DNA of 64,000 bases from Macrocystis pyrifera. Lineage: Eukaryota > Sar > Phaeophyceae > Laminariales > Laminariaceae. The notes under the pieces are model-generated. The model had not been told where the DNA came from and ran no database searches. It saw nothing but the letters and a program-made list of their open reading frames with translations. The stretch lies in assembly GCA_031763025.1 (NCBI GenBank), contig JASSKH010000001.1, positions 21,305,142 to 21,369,141 of the forward strand, given 5' to 3'. Position numbers and translations under genes: made by a program. The stretch's first letter is position 1; each line of letters starts with the position of its first letter. This document shows, piece after piece, positions 35,970 through 48,090 of the stretch.

Positions 35970-37060
35970 GTTCCGTCATAACACCTTGGTAAGCCTTCGT
36001 TTTTCTATTCAGAGTATTTTTGCTTCTTCTCTTTCGTTTCTTTTTGGCACATGCCAAAATCAGGTATACCTGATACCGTTGTTCCCGTTCCGTCAAAATA
36101 CCTTGATAAGACCTATGCCAATGGCAACCCGAAGTATCAACAAAAAGTTTGAATTCCAAAGATACCCGCCAAAACATTTTAGAACACGCTTCCTATGGGC
36201 ACGTTCAGAAAAAATAAAAGTTCCCAACATTTGGAAAAGCCCGAAAAAAACAAATCTGGGGCCGATGTTGGGCCAAGATCGGCCTAAGAAAAACTCAGGC
36301 CGATCTTTGGTTCGAAGCGGCGAGATTCCGAGTCCTCAACAGGCATCGATCGACAAAACCAAGGATTGCGTAATGAATTCTGAACGGAGTGCGCTCGTTA
36401 GGGGCTCCGACCCACCCTTGGGTCGCCGTCTTCACACAATGGCCAGTGACGTGCGCCGGGCGCTGGCCAGGCGTTCGATAAAAAAACAAATAGCCGCTGG
36501 TGTGTACAAAACAGAAGACAAAATTTCTCGATCCGTCTCGAATGGCTAAAAACAGGCTTTTTTTTCAGGTTTGAGAGGATACCGCAGGACGCCGCCGGCA
36601 AGCTCTCGCCCCCTAGAGCACGTATTCACTTTCTATCTTCGATGCCGTCATCTATACTCGTTGGCCTTGCCCGACACCAAGCGGGCTGGCCTTGGGCTGA
36701 GTCTATATCGAGATCGAGCATCTATCTTCGCACGAGCTGATTTTTATCAGAGTGTTGACAATTTGCAATGAGAGAAAACAAAGTCCGCCGCCTGCAACTG
36801 TTGGAAAAAAAACGAAGAAAAAATCAAACATATTTTCCCTTTATTCAGACAGCGGCGGCATAGGTCTAAGCCTTGGTTTTTCTATTAAGGGTATTTTTGC
36901 TTCTTCTCTTGCGTTTTTTTTTTGGCACATGCCAGAATCAGGTATACCTGATACCGTTGTTCCCGCTCCGTCTAAATATCTTGATAAGCCTTCGGTTTCA
37001 ATTAAGAGTATTTTTGCTTCTTCTCTTGCGTTTTTTTTGGCACATGCCAAAATCAGGTAT
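35970..37060. repeat. Repeated GTATTTTTGCTTCTTCTC...GGCACATGCCAAAATCAG units
   Basis: A unit of about 120 bases occurs at about 35975-36085, 36860-36975 and 36975-37065. Each has TCT-TT-AGAGTATTTTTGCTTC, a T run, GGCACATGCC and an AAATCAGGTATACCTGAT palindrome. Between the first two, at 36273-36310, is a hairpin made of CCAAGATCGGCCT and its near-complement. No gene recognised. Confidence 0.7.
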
Positions 37061-37455
37061 TATACCTGATCCGTTTTTGTGCCAAAATCAGATCCTAGAA
37101 CCAAGTAAAAAACGGGCGCCACGAGCGTTGATTGTCCATGAAAATCCGGTAAAAAAAGAATGCGCCTAAAGCATTAAGCGCGCCACGTGGCCTCCAAGAT
37201 TTGAATTGTTTTGTTTTATTTAGGGTGTAGGTACCACTCCACTTGGACCTGCATAAAGTCATTATTAATATGCTTCGTTTGTTTCGCCACGGCGGGAGCG
37301 CCAAGAGTACTTACTCTGGCGCCCCTCCCCCGTTGACAGCTTTAAAGCTTCTACACCGTCCTCGCGGAACCGCCTGCTCGGCACGAAATTATCTTGCCGT
37401 ACCAAACCTTAGACCACCTCGACGCGGGGTACTGCAGAGGAAATGCCGTGTGACC
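37045..37455 (+). repeat. Left 410-bp direct repeat flanking the 43-bp minisatellite
   Basis: It shares TAATATGCTTCGTTTGTTTC, CGCCACGGCGGGAGCGCC and GACAGCTTTAAAGCTTC with 39149-39560 in the same orientation. Identity is about 85% by eye. Confidence 0.88.
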
Positions 37456-37499
37456 AACACACTCTGGACAATGGACACAACAACAGTCTATTGCTTCGA

Positions 37500-37962
37500 C
37501 AATAGACGAGGGGGGTAATCTATCGATGTATATTGTCTGCGACAATAGATTGTGGAATTTATCTATCGATAGATATTGTCGGCGACAATAGACTGGTGCT
37601 ATTGTCGATCGATAGACATTGTCCAACTCAATAGATGGTGAAATTCGTCCATTGATGGCCATTGCAGGCCACAATAGAATGTGCGAGATGTCGATCGATG
37701 GCCGTTGCCGGCCACGATAGATTGTACGAGATGTTTATCGATAGCCATTGGTGACCACAATAGATTGTGCGGGAGGTCTATCGATGGCCATTGCGGGCCA
37801 CAATAGATTGTGCGAGAGGTCTATCGACGGCCATTGTCGACCACAATAGATTGTGCGATATGTCTATCGGTGGCCGTTGCCGGCCACAATAGATTGTACG
37901 AGATGTCTATCGATGGCCATTGCCGGCCATAATAGATTGTACAAGCTATCCATCGATAACCA
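37500..37962. repeat. 43-bp minisatellite, first cluster
   Basis: Units of 43 bases (for example CAATAGATTG at 37801, 37844 and 37887) carry TCTATCGATGGCCATTG. The ATCGAT and GGCC cores make each unit partly self-complementary. About ten units are present. Confidence 0.88.
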
Positions 37963-38574
37963 TCTCGAGGATATTTTGCACTCATCTCACGATATACGAG
38001 GTATGTCATGTTCTGTATGTATGTGGTAATTTGAACCGACGTCGTCATGTTGTGGACACCATACGCTCTCACACTCATTTGAAGAATACATTACATATAG
38101 ATGTCGTCATTAATAGAAACTCGCGCACCAAGATATTGGTAACTGTTATCAACTTGTGTGCGCTCTTAGTTTCGGAAATTGACTCGATTTAATACCCTTG
38201 CTTTGTCCTACAAGTCTATTAACTCCACTTTGAATAAAACGTGCATCATTAAACTCGAACCACCTTACACTGAAAATTCTAGTATCTCCGTTTCTCATCT
38301 CGAGTTTGTTTGTCCAATACTGAAACCAAGAAAGTAAGAGTTATTTTTTCGGATGCTGGTCATCTATATTTTAGATTATTTTTTTGTTCGGAAATAAATT
38401 CGATTTGTTACCTATACATCGTCCTCGATTAACTGCACTATCAAAAATAATCTGGATACTAAAAATAAAACCACCTTGACAAGAAAATTACCAGCTTTCC
38501 GTTTCTTAACTCGAGATTTTTGTCTCGTACTGAAATGAAGTAAAGTCAGATTCATATTTTTCGGAGCCCGGCCA
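37963..38574. other. AT-rich spacer between minisatellite clusters
   Basis: No gene recognised. Two partly similar stretches occur (GTTTCTCATCTCGAG at about 38290 and GTTTCTTAACTCGAG at about 38500, each after ACCACCTT), which suggests an internal duplication of about 210 bases. Confidence 0.5.
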
Positions 38575-39148
38575 ACAATCTATTGTGGGCGGCGATGGCT
38601 ATTGTTGGACACAATCGCGTACCTATTGTTGGCGGCAATAGAAGCTTCGGCGGTCGTCAAGAATGGCCATGGACATACATCATTCCACGGTATACAATAG
38701 GTTTAGGCAATAGTTTATTACGAAAACACGCCCGACAGTCTATTGTGGGCGACGATGGCTATTGATGGATACAATTGCGTGTATATTGTTGGCGGCAATA
38801 GCCATCGATAGGCAAACGTTTTGGTCTATTGTTCGAACAATATCGATCACGGTTGCTTCCCCAACATCTATTGTTCAGGACAACGGCCATCTATGGACAA
38901 CCTTGTGACTTCATTTTTAAGGCAAAGGCATATTGTCTCCGTTGCCGAAAATGTATTGTTCCCTGACTATATCTATCGATAGACAGCGTTGCCAGTCTAT
39001 TGTCGTTAACAACATCTACCGATAGACAGCGTTGCCAGTCCATTGTGGTTAGCAGTGCCTATCGGTAGAGAGTGTTGCCGGTCTATTGTGGTTCACAATG
39101 TCTATCGTTAGCCAGCGTTGCCAGTCTATTGTCGTTATCAATATCCAA
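38575..39148. repeat. 43-bp minisatellite, second cluster
   Basis: Units such as CGATAGACAGCGTTGCCAGT recur with exactly 43-base spacing near 38980-39140. Earlier units (38575-38900) are more degenerate. Confidence 0.85.
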
Positions 39149-39560
39149 TGCCAAAATCAGTTATACCTGATCCGTTTGAGCCAAAATCAGGTACATTCTA
39201 AAACCAAGTAAAAAACGCGCGCCACGGCGGTGTGATGTCCATGACCATCCGGTCAAAAAATAATGCGCCTAAAGCATTAAGCGTGTCACATGACCTCCAA
39301 AATCTGAATTGTTTGTTTTCTTCAGAGTGCAGGTACCACGGGCTCCACTTGGACTTGCAAAGAGTCGCTGTTAATATGCTTCGTTTGTTTCGCCACGGCG
39401 GGAGCGCCTAGAATATTTACTCTGGCGCCTCCCCCCGTTGACAGCTTTAAAGCTTCCAGACCGTCCTCGCGGAACCGCCTGCTAAGCACGAAATTATCTT
39501 GCCGTGTACCAAACCTGAGACCACCTCGACGCGGGTGGCGCAGACGAAACACCGAGTGTC
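39149..39560 (+). repeat. Right 410-bp direct repeat flanking the 43-bp minisatellite
   Basis: This is the partner of 37045-37455. It begins in the GCCAAAATCAG motif and ends in the ACCACCTCGACGCGGGT region. Confidence 0.88.
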
Positions 39561-40140
39561 CATGTGGTGCTGTAAAGACTGCTGTGAACATAGAAGACAA
39601 CAGAGTACACACAACAACGAACTGAAGCACATCGCACACCCCAAGGGACAAAAAGTGAAACCAGCGTACGCATGTATGCATGTATATACGTACTTTTACG
39701 TACGACGTACGGGTACAGAGTTAATACGTCAATGCAGAAGAATTTCAACCGAGGGAGGGCAGACGCATACGGAGAGAAAACACAACTGTACAGTGTACGT
39801 ATGGCCTCTCTGATTGTTTCAAAGTTGGCCAAAATCAGTTGAAAGCTAGACAGTAGAAAAAATCAGGTGTACCTTGGCCTTTTCGTGCCAAAATCAGTTA
39901 CAATGTCAGCTTGGCCAATAGCAGGGCTCCTGCTGTGTGTTTTGTACTTGAATTCAGTATGTAACTGTTTTTGGCACGAAATTGGCCAGGTATACCTGAT
40001 TTTGGCAAAAACCCTTAACAATACTAGTAGACAAAGAACGGAAGGAAGACAACGAAGCAAACCAAACACAAGGAAAAAAGCAGTACCTGGTACTATATTA
40101 TGGCAATACGTATACATACATACCAGGTATGCATAATTAT
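39561..40140. other. Spacer with AAATCAGG..CCTGATTT motifs
   Basis: No gene recognised. GCCAAAATCAGTT, GTGCCAAAATCAG and GGCCAGGTATACCTGATTTT occur within 200 bases (39.83-40.01 kb). They are part of a short palindrome family dispersed from 36 to 46 kb. Confidence 0.5.
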
Positions 40141-40154
40141 GTTATTATTATTAA

Positions 40155-40531
<377 letters not shown>

Positions 40532-41565
40532 CATAGCATTGCAAGCACAGATCAACCGAACATACAAAAAAACGGAAACGTCAAGACAATTACGCCAATT
40601 TCTTCTTAACCCTAAACATTTCAAAGCAGTTTTCTGTCTACAATGGTTTCATCTCGAATATTCCCAGCCATTCAGAGCCTTACGAAATACCTCGAAGGTA
40701 CTATTATAAATAGGGCACACGCAAGGCTTGGTGGCAAACCCATTTGTATCGATTTTTTTTTCTGTCAGAGCTTACCAACGTCCCAACGGGTAGGGATATG
40801 ACTCTCCCGGTTGGCTATCTCCACCGCACCTGCTCCTCTCGGGGGCCAGGACGGGTCAACGCGCCCAACTGGGCTAAATTGACACGCGACACGAAATTGG
40901 GAACGTGGAAGTGTCGTGAGCTTAAGCTTTATTTTTACCAATCCGCCGGAGGAGATAAAAAAAAAATAAAAATGTCAGAGCTTGTCGGGGAAGACGCAAC
41001 AAGCAGTCTCGCTTTCGCCCATGGAGCATCACATGTACCACCATAAACGGCCGAACATACCACGGCGGCGACGCACCACCCACAAAACCTCGTGCCCGTG
41101 GTCAAAACACTCCCAGCTATAACATACGCGGTATAAGTGCGTGCCAACCTATCGCACCGGCCCTGTGCGACCCTGTTCCTCTCGTATCGAGTGGCTTGGA
41201 TATGTTGCAGCAACATCTCGCAGGTAAATAATAACTCGTGCTAAAAACGGGACGGCGGCACTCTGTGTACGTCTCCGTGCTACACCCCTGGCCTAGCTTG
41301 CGAGCCTGCAATCTGCTAACATCTACATATTGTTTGTATTTATTCTCTTCTGTATTTCTTTTTTTGCGTTCTTGCTTTCATGCTTTTGATTTTCTTCTCC
41401 CTAATTTGCTTTCTTGCTTGATATTTTTTTCTCTCTCTTTTCCCTTTTTGATTTCTGCTTTCGATTTCGATTTCGTTTTTTTCCGACGCCGATTAGTTTT
41501 TTCGTCCTGTCTTCGATTTCTGTGACGACTTATACAGCGTACTGCATGTACCTGATACGTACGTA
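40532..41565. other. No gene recognised
   Basis: The frame at 40744-41046 has no known domain. 41300-41520 is a strongly pyrimidine-rich strand (TTTCTTTTTTTGC, TTTCGATTTCGATTTCG). Confidence 0.4.
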
Positions 41566-41740
41566 CGTGCGCGGACCTCACCTTTTATTTTTGTGCGAGG
41601 TGTGGATGTGCTTCAGTTGTTATGTTTATTTATTTTTTTCCCGAGGTATATTCTTCCACTCCGCGGTTATTGGAGCCTGTCCTGCGACCACGGACTAAAT
41701 TGAATTGTGGCGATGAGTTAAAGTGAAAACAATAAAATAA
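41566..41740 (+). repeat. Dispersed repeat, copy 1 (GACCTCAC...GTCCTGCGACCAC)
   Basis: It shares GGACCTCAC, GAGGTGT, TATTCTTCCACTCC and GCCTGTCCTGCGACCAC in order with 44308-44505. Its class is unknown. Confidence 0.75.
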
Positions 41741-42237
41741 TGTGTACTTATTGATGGGAAGCGTCGTGCTTCCAAGCCGGCATTATTTATTAATCGTTTT
41801 TTTCGGATCCCCCTAAGGCTGCAGCACCTATACCTTTCTTGCTGTGACCACGGACTCCTTGACTTGTGAGAGAACAATGCAACAAGAACAATACGGGGAA
41901 CAAGAAAGATAGGTGCTTGTGAAGGTGTTGCCTTTTCTGAGCTACCAGGTGTACTCGTAAGGGTAAAAGATTGATCGAATACCCAGCCCAGGGTAATCCT
42001 TATGGCATTTCCCCCCGCTCGTACGGCGGGATCTTTGGGGCGTCAGAACCAACCGTTACGTATGTTCCCTGACCTACCTACTTCATTTCATTACCTGGGG
42101 GAACCAGGGAGATGCGTTCTTTTTTTTTCTTTTCTTTTTTTTAGCCACGCGCTGAGCTATAGGGGTAAAAGATCGACGATTACCCAGGCTGGGTAATCCT
42201 TACAACATGTTCTGGTTTAGGGCAGAAATCAATTGAA
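41741..42237. other. Spacer with two GGGTAAAAGATxGA units
   Basis: No gene recognised. GGGTAAAAGATTGATCGAATACCCAG (about 41960) and GGGTAAAAGATCGACGATTACCCAG (about 42163) are paired copies. On the minus strand each is followed by TAGCTCAG, like a tRNA A box. A tRNA-derived SINE fragment is possible but unproven. Confidence 0.35.
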
Positions 42238-42239
42238 CA

Positions 42240-42676
42240 TATTTAACAGGATATTTTTGGAGTTCAGATATGAAAGATTACTTCAGGATGAAATGCGAAA
42301 AAAATGAAAAATTCTCAAAAAATACCAAGGAAACCAACTTTTTTTTTTTTTCGTTTCTGGGATGGGTACATATCACCACAAGGCACCACCTCACGGTTTT
42401 TTTTGGGGTCCAAGAACCCAGCATCGCCGCTCACTGTCGCAAACGGGTTTTCACCTATTTCCGCCGTTCTCGGTGCGGGTAAGAATTCGATTTTTCGTTT
42501 TTGCGGTGATGAGAGGCGATGCGAGATCCTATGATAGCAAAAATTCGCGAGGTGGTGCTTTGTGGTGACGTCTACCCACCCTAGAAAAAGGAAGACAAAA
42601 AATGTTTCCTTGGTATTTTTTCATCGATTTCTATATTTTTACGTTTCATCCTTAAGTCTGAAAACAACCTGTTATT
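42240..42676. mobile_element. Foldback/MITE-like element with long inverted arms
   Basis: The left arm (about 42240-42395) and right arm (about 42548-42676) are inverted copies. They share ATACCAAGGAAAC, TCACCACAA-GCACCACCTC and AACAGG at the tips. The centre is unique and no transposase is present. Confidence 0.82.
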
Positions 42677-42872
42677 TGTTCAAACCCTTCTCGTTCTACA
42701 CTGCTGCTGACTGAACTGCTGTATGCACATGTACCTAAATTCTATACAATATTGGCCTCTTTTCTCGAGAAGTGTTTTGTCCCCACAACACGATTGATTC
42801 CTCAGAAGTACGTGCAGTACAGCAATACCCAAGAAGTGGTATCTATTCTCGAGCACATTGCATTGCCCACTG

Positions 42873-43350
42873 TGCTTACTGCATACGTGGCAACGTAGTA
42901 ACTCTGATCTGTGGCATAGCTTTGCGTTTGTGACCACAGAACTTATATCTCTCTAGGATCGCAGAATCGGCACGGACACTGGTAGTGCTGGATGTCGCGA
43001 CGTGTAGCAAGAACGGTTTAATGTGAAGAAAACAACAACTTAAAATTCCCCATCAAGCCTCTGATGGTGTGACTACGCGATTTTGACGTCATCATACTGC
43101 TCGCAGGAAGGAAGGCGGACGAAACACGTCCGACCCCAACAGCAGTGACAACCAGCGTTTGAGCCTAAGTTTCGATGTTTCAATGTATTGGAGTGTGTTC
43201 TTCGTTATTTTTCTACACATCGACATCCAGCACAAACAACCACTCTATCTATCTATTCTTCAATCCTAGAGACATGACAGTTGTGTGGCCACAATACTAC
43301 GCCACAGATGTATAGAGATATTCGTTGTTGATATCATGCAGTAAGCATGT
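42873..43350. mobile_element. Foldback element with about 110-bp inverted arms
   Basis: The left arm 42873-42985 and right arm 43243-43350 are inverted, sharing GCTTACTGCAT, CTGTGGC-TAG and CTAGGAT. A single arm-like copy occurs at about 52300-52400. No coding capacity. Confidence 0.75.
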
Positions 43351-44307
43351 AAGAATAGTATTAATAGTCCTCGTAGACAAAACTATTACTGATTAACGTG
43401 AGTTCCGGGAAAAAAGGAAAGCGCTCAGGGTCAGGGTTGGTCGAAGTTTCGCCGTTTAAATGACGTTGACGGCTATTTTTTCCCTGAGCGGATTTTTTTT
43501 TTCCAGATGCTCGGGGTTACGGGCTGCAAAACCAGACAGAGTTGAGCAAATAAGCTGATCCGGGTAATAGTCATGACACAGAGCACAGGTATTAAAAATA
43601 GTAAAGGATGCCTGTACCGTCACACAAGCAGCCCGGGACTGACACTGACTCGCCGCCATATCTTAGGGCGACAAGGCGCGCGATCTCCTCCAACCAGTCG
43701 TCGTTTAGTTCGCGATTCTTTGGCGGCGAGGAAGTACAGAGTAGTTTCGGCAATCTCAGCAGGCAAGCAGGTGGAGCATGCATCATCTATCTTTAGAATG
43801 AAAAACAAGCGACCTGAAATAATATAGCAATCTCACGCCGCGTGACGGTTATGAGGGCGGTGATGGCGTAGAAGGTACCAGAGGCGGACGACCACTCGCC
43901 AAAGGGTTGGGGCACCACCTCCTCCACCAGTAGGCGTTTGGGTGTGATGGGGCTACAAGCACTGCCGTAATCGCAGCAGGCGAGGCGAAGTGAGCAGGAG
44001 CAGCTAGATAGATAGAAGCACATCACGCTGCACACGAAAACGAAGACACGAAACCTCGAGTTGGGTGGCGGCTTGGAGAACAGCGACGGTGGAGATCTTA
44101 CAGTGATGGAGGAGCGGGAGGGGCGCGTCGAGGCGAAAGGTGGTGGAACAAGCGGCGGTCGATTGCACGATGCTCGAAGCTTGCTGTGAAAAAAAACAAT
44201 TTAATTCATTCGTACTGGAAATAGAGCGAATTATTTGTTTTCCGTCTTAGGGCGCACGAAATCGGGAAGCTTGAACGCAGGTCCACGTCATTTTTATTCC
44301 ACCTATA
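43351..44307. other. No gene recognised
   Basis: The frames at 43573-43827 and 43793-44035 have no known domain. Nothing repeated was seen. Confidence 0.4.
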
Positions 44308-44505
44308 TGTACGTGCGGGGACCTCACTTTTGCATTTTTGTCTGAGGTGTAAATGTACTTGAGTATCATCTGTAATATTCTTTGGGCTTGTTTTTCAGTT
44401 CTACCGAGGTATTCTTCCACTCCAGAGTTGTTGGGGCCTGTCCTGCGACCACAAAATGCATTGTATTGTGCAGTTGTGTGGCGACGAGTTTATGTGAGAA
44501 CAACT
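44308..44505 (+). repeat. Dispersed repeat, copy 2 (GACCTCAC...GTCCTGCGACCAC)
   Basis: This is the direct partner of 41566-41740, about 2.7 kb downstream of it. Confidence 0.75.
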
Positions 44506-44516
44506 ATTGTGAGGTA

Positions 44517-44872
44517 CCCAGCGTGGCATGCCGTGGCACCACTTGCGGCAAAACCTTCCGCGACATCTTCCACGGCGTACCACGGAATCTTCCACGGACC
44601 TCCACGGCATACCATGGGACCCAAACCCTATCCCTAACCGTAACCCTAACCCCAACCCCAACCCTAACCTAGGTGCCGTGGGGGTTGGCATGACATGCCG
44701 TGGGGTGGCCGTGGAGTGAGCCACGGGGGTTGCCATGGCATACTACCCATGGCATGCCATGGCAATCCCCACGGCGTGCCATGGAATCCTATGCCACGCC
44801 ATGGGATGCCGTGGTGATGCCATGGTATGCCGTGGTCGGTACCACGGCAATGACACGGCATGCCCACGACAA
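44517..44872. repeat. CCATGG/GCATGCC palindromic repeats around telomere-like DNA
   Basis: Units of the types CCACGGCATGCCATGG and GCCGTGG recur about twenty times in both orientations. At 44629-44672 is a degenerate array of CCCTAA/CCCCAA units (ACCCTATCCCTAACCGTAAC and onward), like the TTAGGG telomere repeat. Confidence 0.88.
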
Positions 44873-46950
44873 GGTCAAATAGTGTAGAACCCTGGTTGAG
44901 CTCCTCCTGCTGTAGTAATTGTTCTTTGCACTGAGCTACTCAATGAACCCTGTATTTACACCAGTAGTAACTGCTGCAACGATCAGGAATAGCACGCGAA
45001 TTAACTGCAGCGCTTTGTGTGGGTATTCTTCACGTTAATAAACAGTTCTTCTCGCCAGCGGCCAGCGCAACTTATCGTAGTTTTGAGGGTTGGCGGTGCT
45101 CTTGCGACGGACACAGGTAGGCCTTCACTGCTTCGGTGCCTTCTTTGCGTTGTACACCTCTCAAAGGGAGGGTGTACCCCCGCCCCTTTCAGCCAACAGG
45201 GGGGGGGGGCAAGGGAAACATGCAATCTACCGAACTAACTAACGGTACCCACGCGGCATTGTGAAGAGGAGGTTTGCGCAAAGAAAGGCCAAAACTGCTT
45301 GGCGCTCTGTGCTATTCTGGGCATTGCCTGCTCTATATCAAGAACAACGAATGGTGGACAGATCTCGTCCGTGCCACCTGGTCGAGGCTGCCTATACTGC
45401 TGTGTATTATCATTGTGTGTTTGCCAACCCAAAAGTTGTGGCTGCCTGTTGTACACAATTTACAGCAGCGAGTGGCCTGTTCTAGTCGAAACATAGCCTT
45501 CATTCGCCAGAGTGCGATCGGCAAGGCCCCCTCCTGGTATATCTTGCTGAGAGGATGCTGCGGTTCACGTAGCGCGCGTCATTCTTTCATATATAGGACG
45601 TCAAGGAAGTGGAAGTACTACACTCAAAGATGAGAGTCTCACCTTCAATTTGATGCGTACTACTGCTGAAACGTCTGGGCAGTATGAGACCCAAACAACG
45701 TAGGCATCCCGGGGTAGCACGCTCCACGCTCTAACTGCTAAATTAGTTTTAATGTAACATTAAATGATGTTTGCTTTCTTTGGTCCAGCAGGTCGCGTCG
45801 TCACTTCTCGTTCAGGCAGGTCACCCGGGCCCGGGAAAGGCGTTCTGGTTCCCGAAATATGATAATAAGTCAGACCGCAAGTCCACGATTCGCAACATAT
45901 ACCACGCAACCATGTACGTACACAATTATTATTAATAGTACTACTGGGTTGTGGCCAAAAACCTGATCCATTTGGGCCAAAATCATCGTCATGAGGCACA
46001 CCCTTCTTTTCGACCAAACTAGCATCGCCATAGTGCCACTCGGGCAACTCTGCGTGTCTGTATGTGACTGTCTTTCGCATTATCTGTCCCCCCCGCCTCC
46101 CGTTCGTCCCTCTTTTTTTTCCTTTTCTGTTTTTCCTCTTTCGTTTTTTCCGGTTTGCTTTGTGTCTATGTATCTATCTCCCTTTTACTTTCTGCTGTCT
46201 GCTGTTTGTTTTTAGTTTATTTCGTCGTCTTCCTATTCGTTTTCGTTTTTTTTTGTCTGTTCTTGTTTTCTTCGCATTAAGGCCACGGTGGCACGCTCAG
46301 GTCCTTTCAGGTCCTTTCATCCCCTACTTGTGAAAATCGACATCATTTCATAAAAAAAAAGCTACAGTTACAAAACGAGACTGTCAGGTTTCGGACCAAT
46401 GGAAGGCTGAGGGTGACTTGAGGCAAAGCACAAATCACTCTGGAAACTATGCCATTCGCTATCTGGCTTATCGGCGTGGTCAGCGGTGCTCGGGCATGCG
46501 GATCTATGGCGGCCCCACAAGGTAAGAAGGTTACCAGGGTCGTGAGACGTGTCGCCTCTCGAAGTTTGGTGGTATCCGGTGCACTGTGTGTCGAGAGCTG
46601 GTGTGGGCGTGTTCTAGTCACCGACAACCCTGGTTAGGCCGCCTCTTGAGCCCGTGGCTCAGGCGTCCTACCCCTGTGCTGGTCTCACAGACCGCGTAGA
46701 CCACCACAAGAAGGCTTCACCTCACCGCCGTGTTGTTTGAAGGTGATTCCTCCCCCGCAGCGTCGCAAACGAGCATGTATAAGTCGACTTTGGGCCCGAA
46801 AGGTCTGATTTTGGTCCGAAATCTGGACCGGAGGTGTGGCCAGGGTTATCGAGGCGTACTTGTACAAGTATTCACGCTGCACCCACAACACAAACTCACA
46901 CCACCAACCACGGCAACCACTGTCGCTGCCCTGATGTGTGGTCTATCACC
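44873..46950. other. No gene recognised
   Basis: Several frames of 70-120 codons exist (for example 45274-45633 and 46730-47026) but none shows a domain or splice pattern. A G run of ten lies at about 45200. CT-rich sequence fills 46080-46260. A GGCCAAAAACCTGATCC motif at 45953 belongs to the palindrome family of 36-40 kb. Confidence 0.4.
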
Positions 46951-46959
46951 TGCGGTGGA

Positions 46960-48090
46960 ATTGGCGCACGAGGTGCCGTACAGCAGTAGAAATTCATGTT
47001 TTGGTTATGCAGGTCTGGTAAGGTAACACAGAACATTGTGCTTAGGACCCACCCACGCGAAGACAGGGCCAGATGTACCCGTTTTGAGGCCCGCCGTTCT
47101 CTTTGGCTTTGGCATACTCGGCCAAATGTCTCGCAGACCAAGGTAGCTGACATCCAGACGAATCTGTAGACCTAAGTTCCTGCGGTGTACCCCAACGCGG
47201 CGGGCCTGGTTGGACCAATACTGTAAACCTAGCATGCCAGAAAAAGCGTCTTACATCGTTCAAAAATGTTATTTTTGTACCAGTTTAAGTATGTGCAGGC
47301 TCCCCTACCAATAAGGAAAGCTTGCTGGATTCACCCGTGTTGGGGGCGGCCATTCTTCTATGATTTTTTCCCGTTGGACAGAACGCCTACTCCATAGAAC
47401 ATGGTAATTTACACGTAGATGATTCTGTAGGCCTCTCTTGAGTCTTGCAGCCTAAGGTAGCGGAACGGTTTGATCCGATGACGTACCTAGAATGCTCGAA
47501 AAAATGTCGTAAAATCCTTGAAAAATTGATGTTTTTGTACCATTTTTAGTATGCGCAGGCTAGCCTACCGGTAAGAAAGCTTGCTGGATTCACCCGTATT
47601 GGGGCAGCCATTCTTCTATGGGTTTTCGCGTTGGACAGAACGCCTACTCCATAAAACATGGTAATTTACACGTAGATGATTCTGTAGGCCTCTCTTGAGT
47701 CTTGCAGCCCAAGGTAGCGGAGCGGTTTGATCCGATGACTTACCTAGAATGCTCGAAAAAAGGTCGTAAAATCCTTGAAAAAATGATGTTTTTGTACCAT
47801 TTTTGATGTTTTTGTACCATTTTTAGTATGCGCAGGCTAGCCTACCGGTAAGAAAGCTTGTCGGAACCACCCGTAACGGGGGCAACCATTCAATGTTTGT
47901 TCGTCTTGAACTGAACGCCTACTCCATAAAATATGGCTGAATTCCGGACGGATCCATGAACCCGATGCCCATGTTATTGCATTATCCTGCAATGAAGAAA
48001 AATACAGTACCACATACCTACTGCTCTTTATAAACGGCCTTTTCCACCATTCAAACGGTGCTGTGGTACCGTTATTCGCATGTGCAAGCT
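46960..48090. repeat. Tandem array of about 260-bp units
   Basis: Units share GCAGGCTAGCCTACCGGTAA, AAAGCTTGCTGGATTCACCC, GAACGCCTACTCCATA and GTTTGATCCGATGAC. AAAGCTTG recurs at about 47317, 47577 and 47853, and weaker units lie on either side. One unit has an extra 20-base duplication of TTTTTGTACCATTTTT. Confidence 0.88.

Noticed and set aside
37500-39148. Possible CRISPR array (regular 43-bp units)
   Set aside because: There is no repeat/spacer alternation because the whole 43-base unit varies gradually. The setting is eukaryotic and no cas genes are present.
42140-42190. tRNA gene suggested by TAGCTCAG on the minus strand
   Set aside because: There is no T arm or acceptor pairing at the right distance, and an A-rich stretch follows where the anticodon arm should be.
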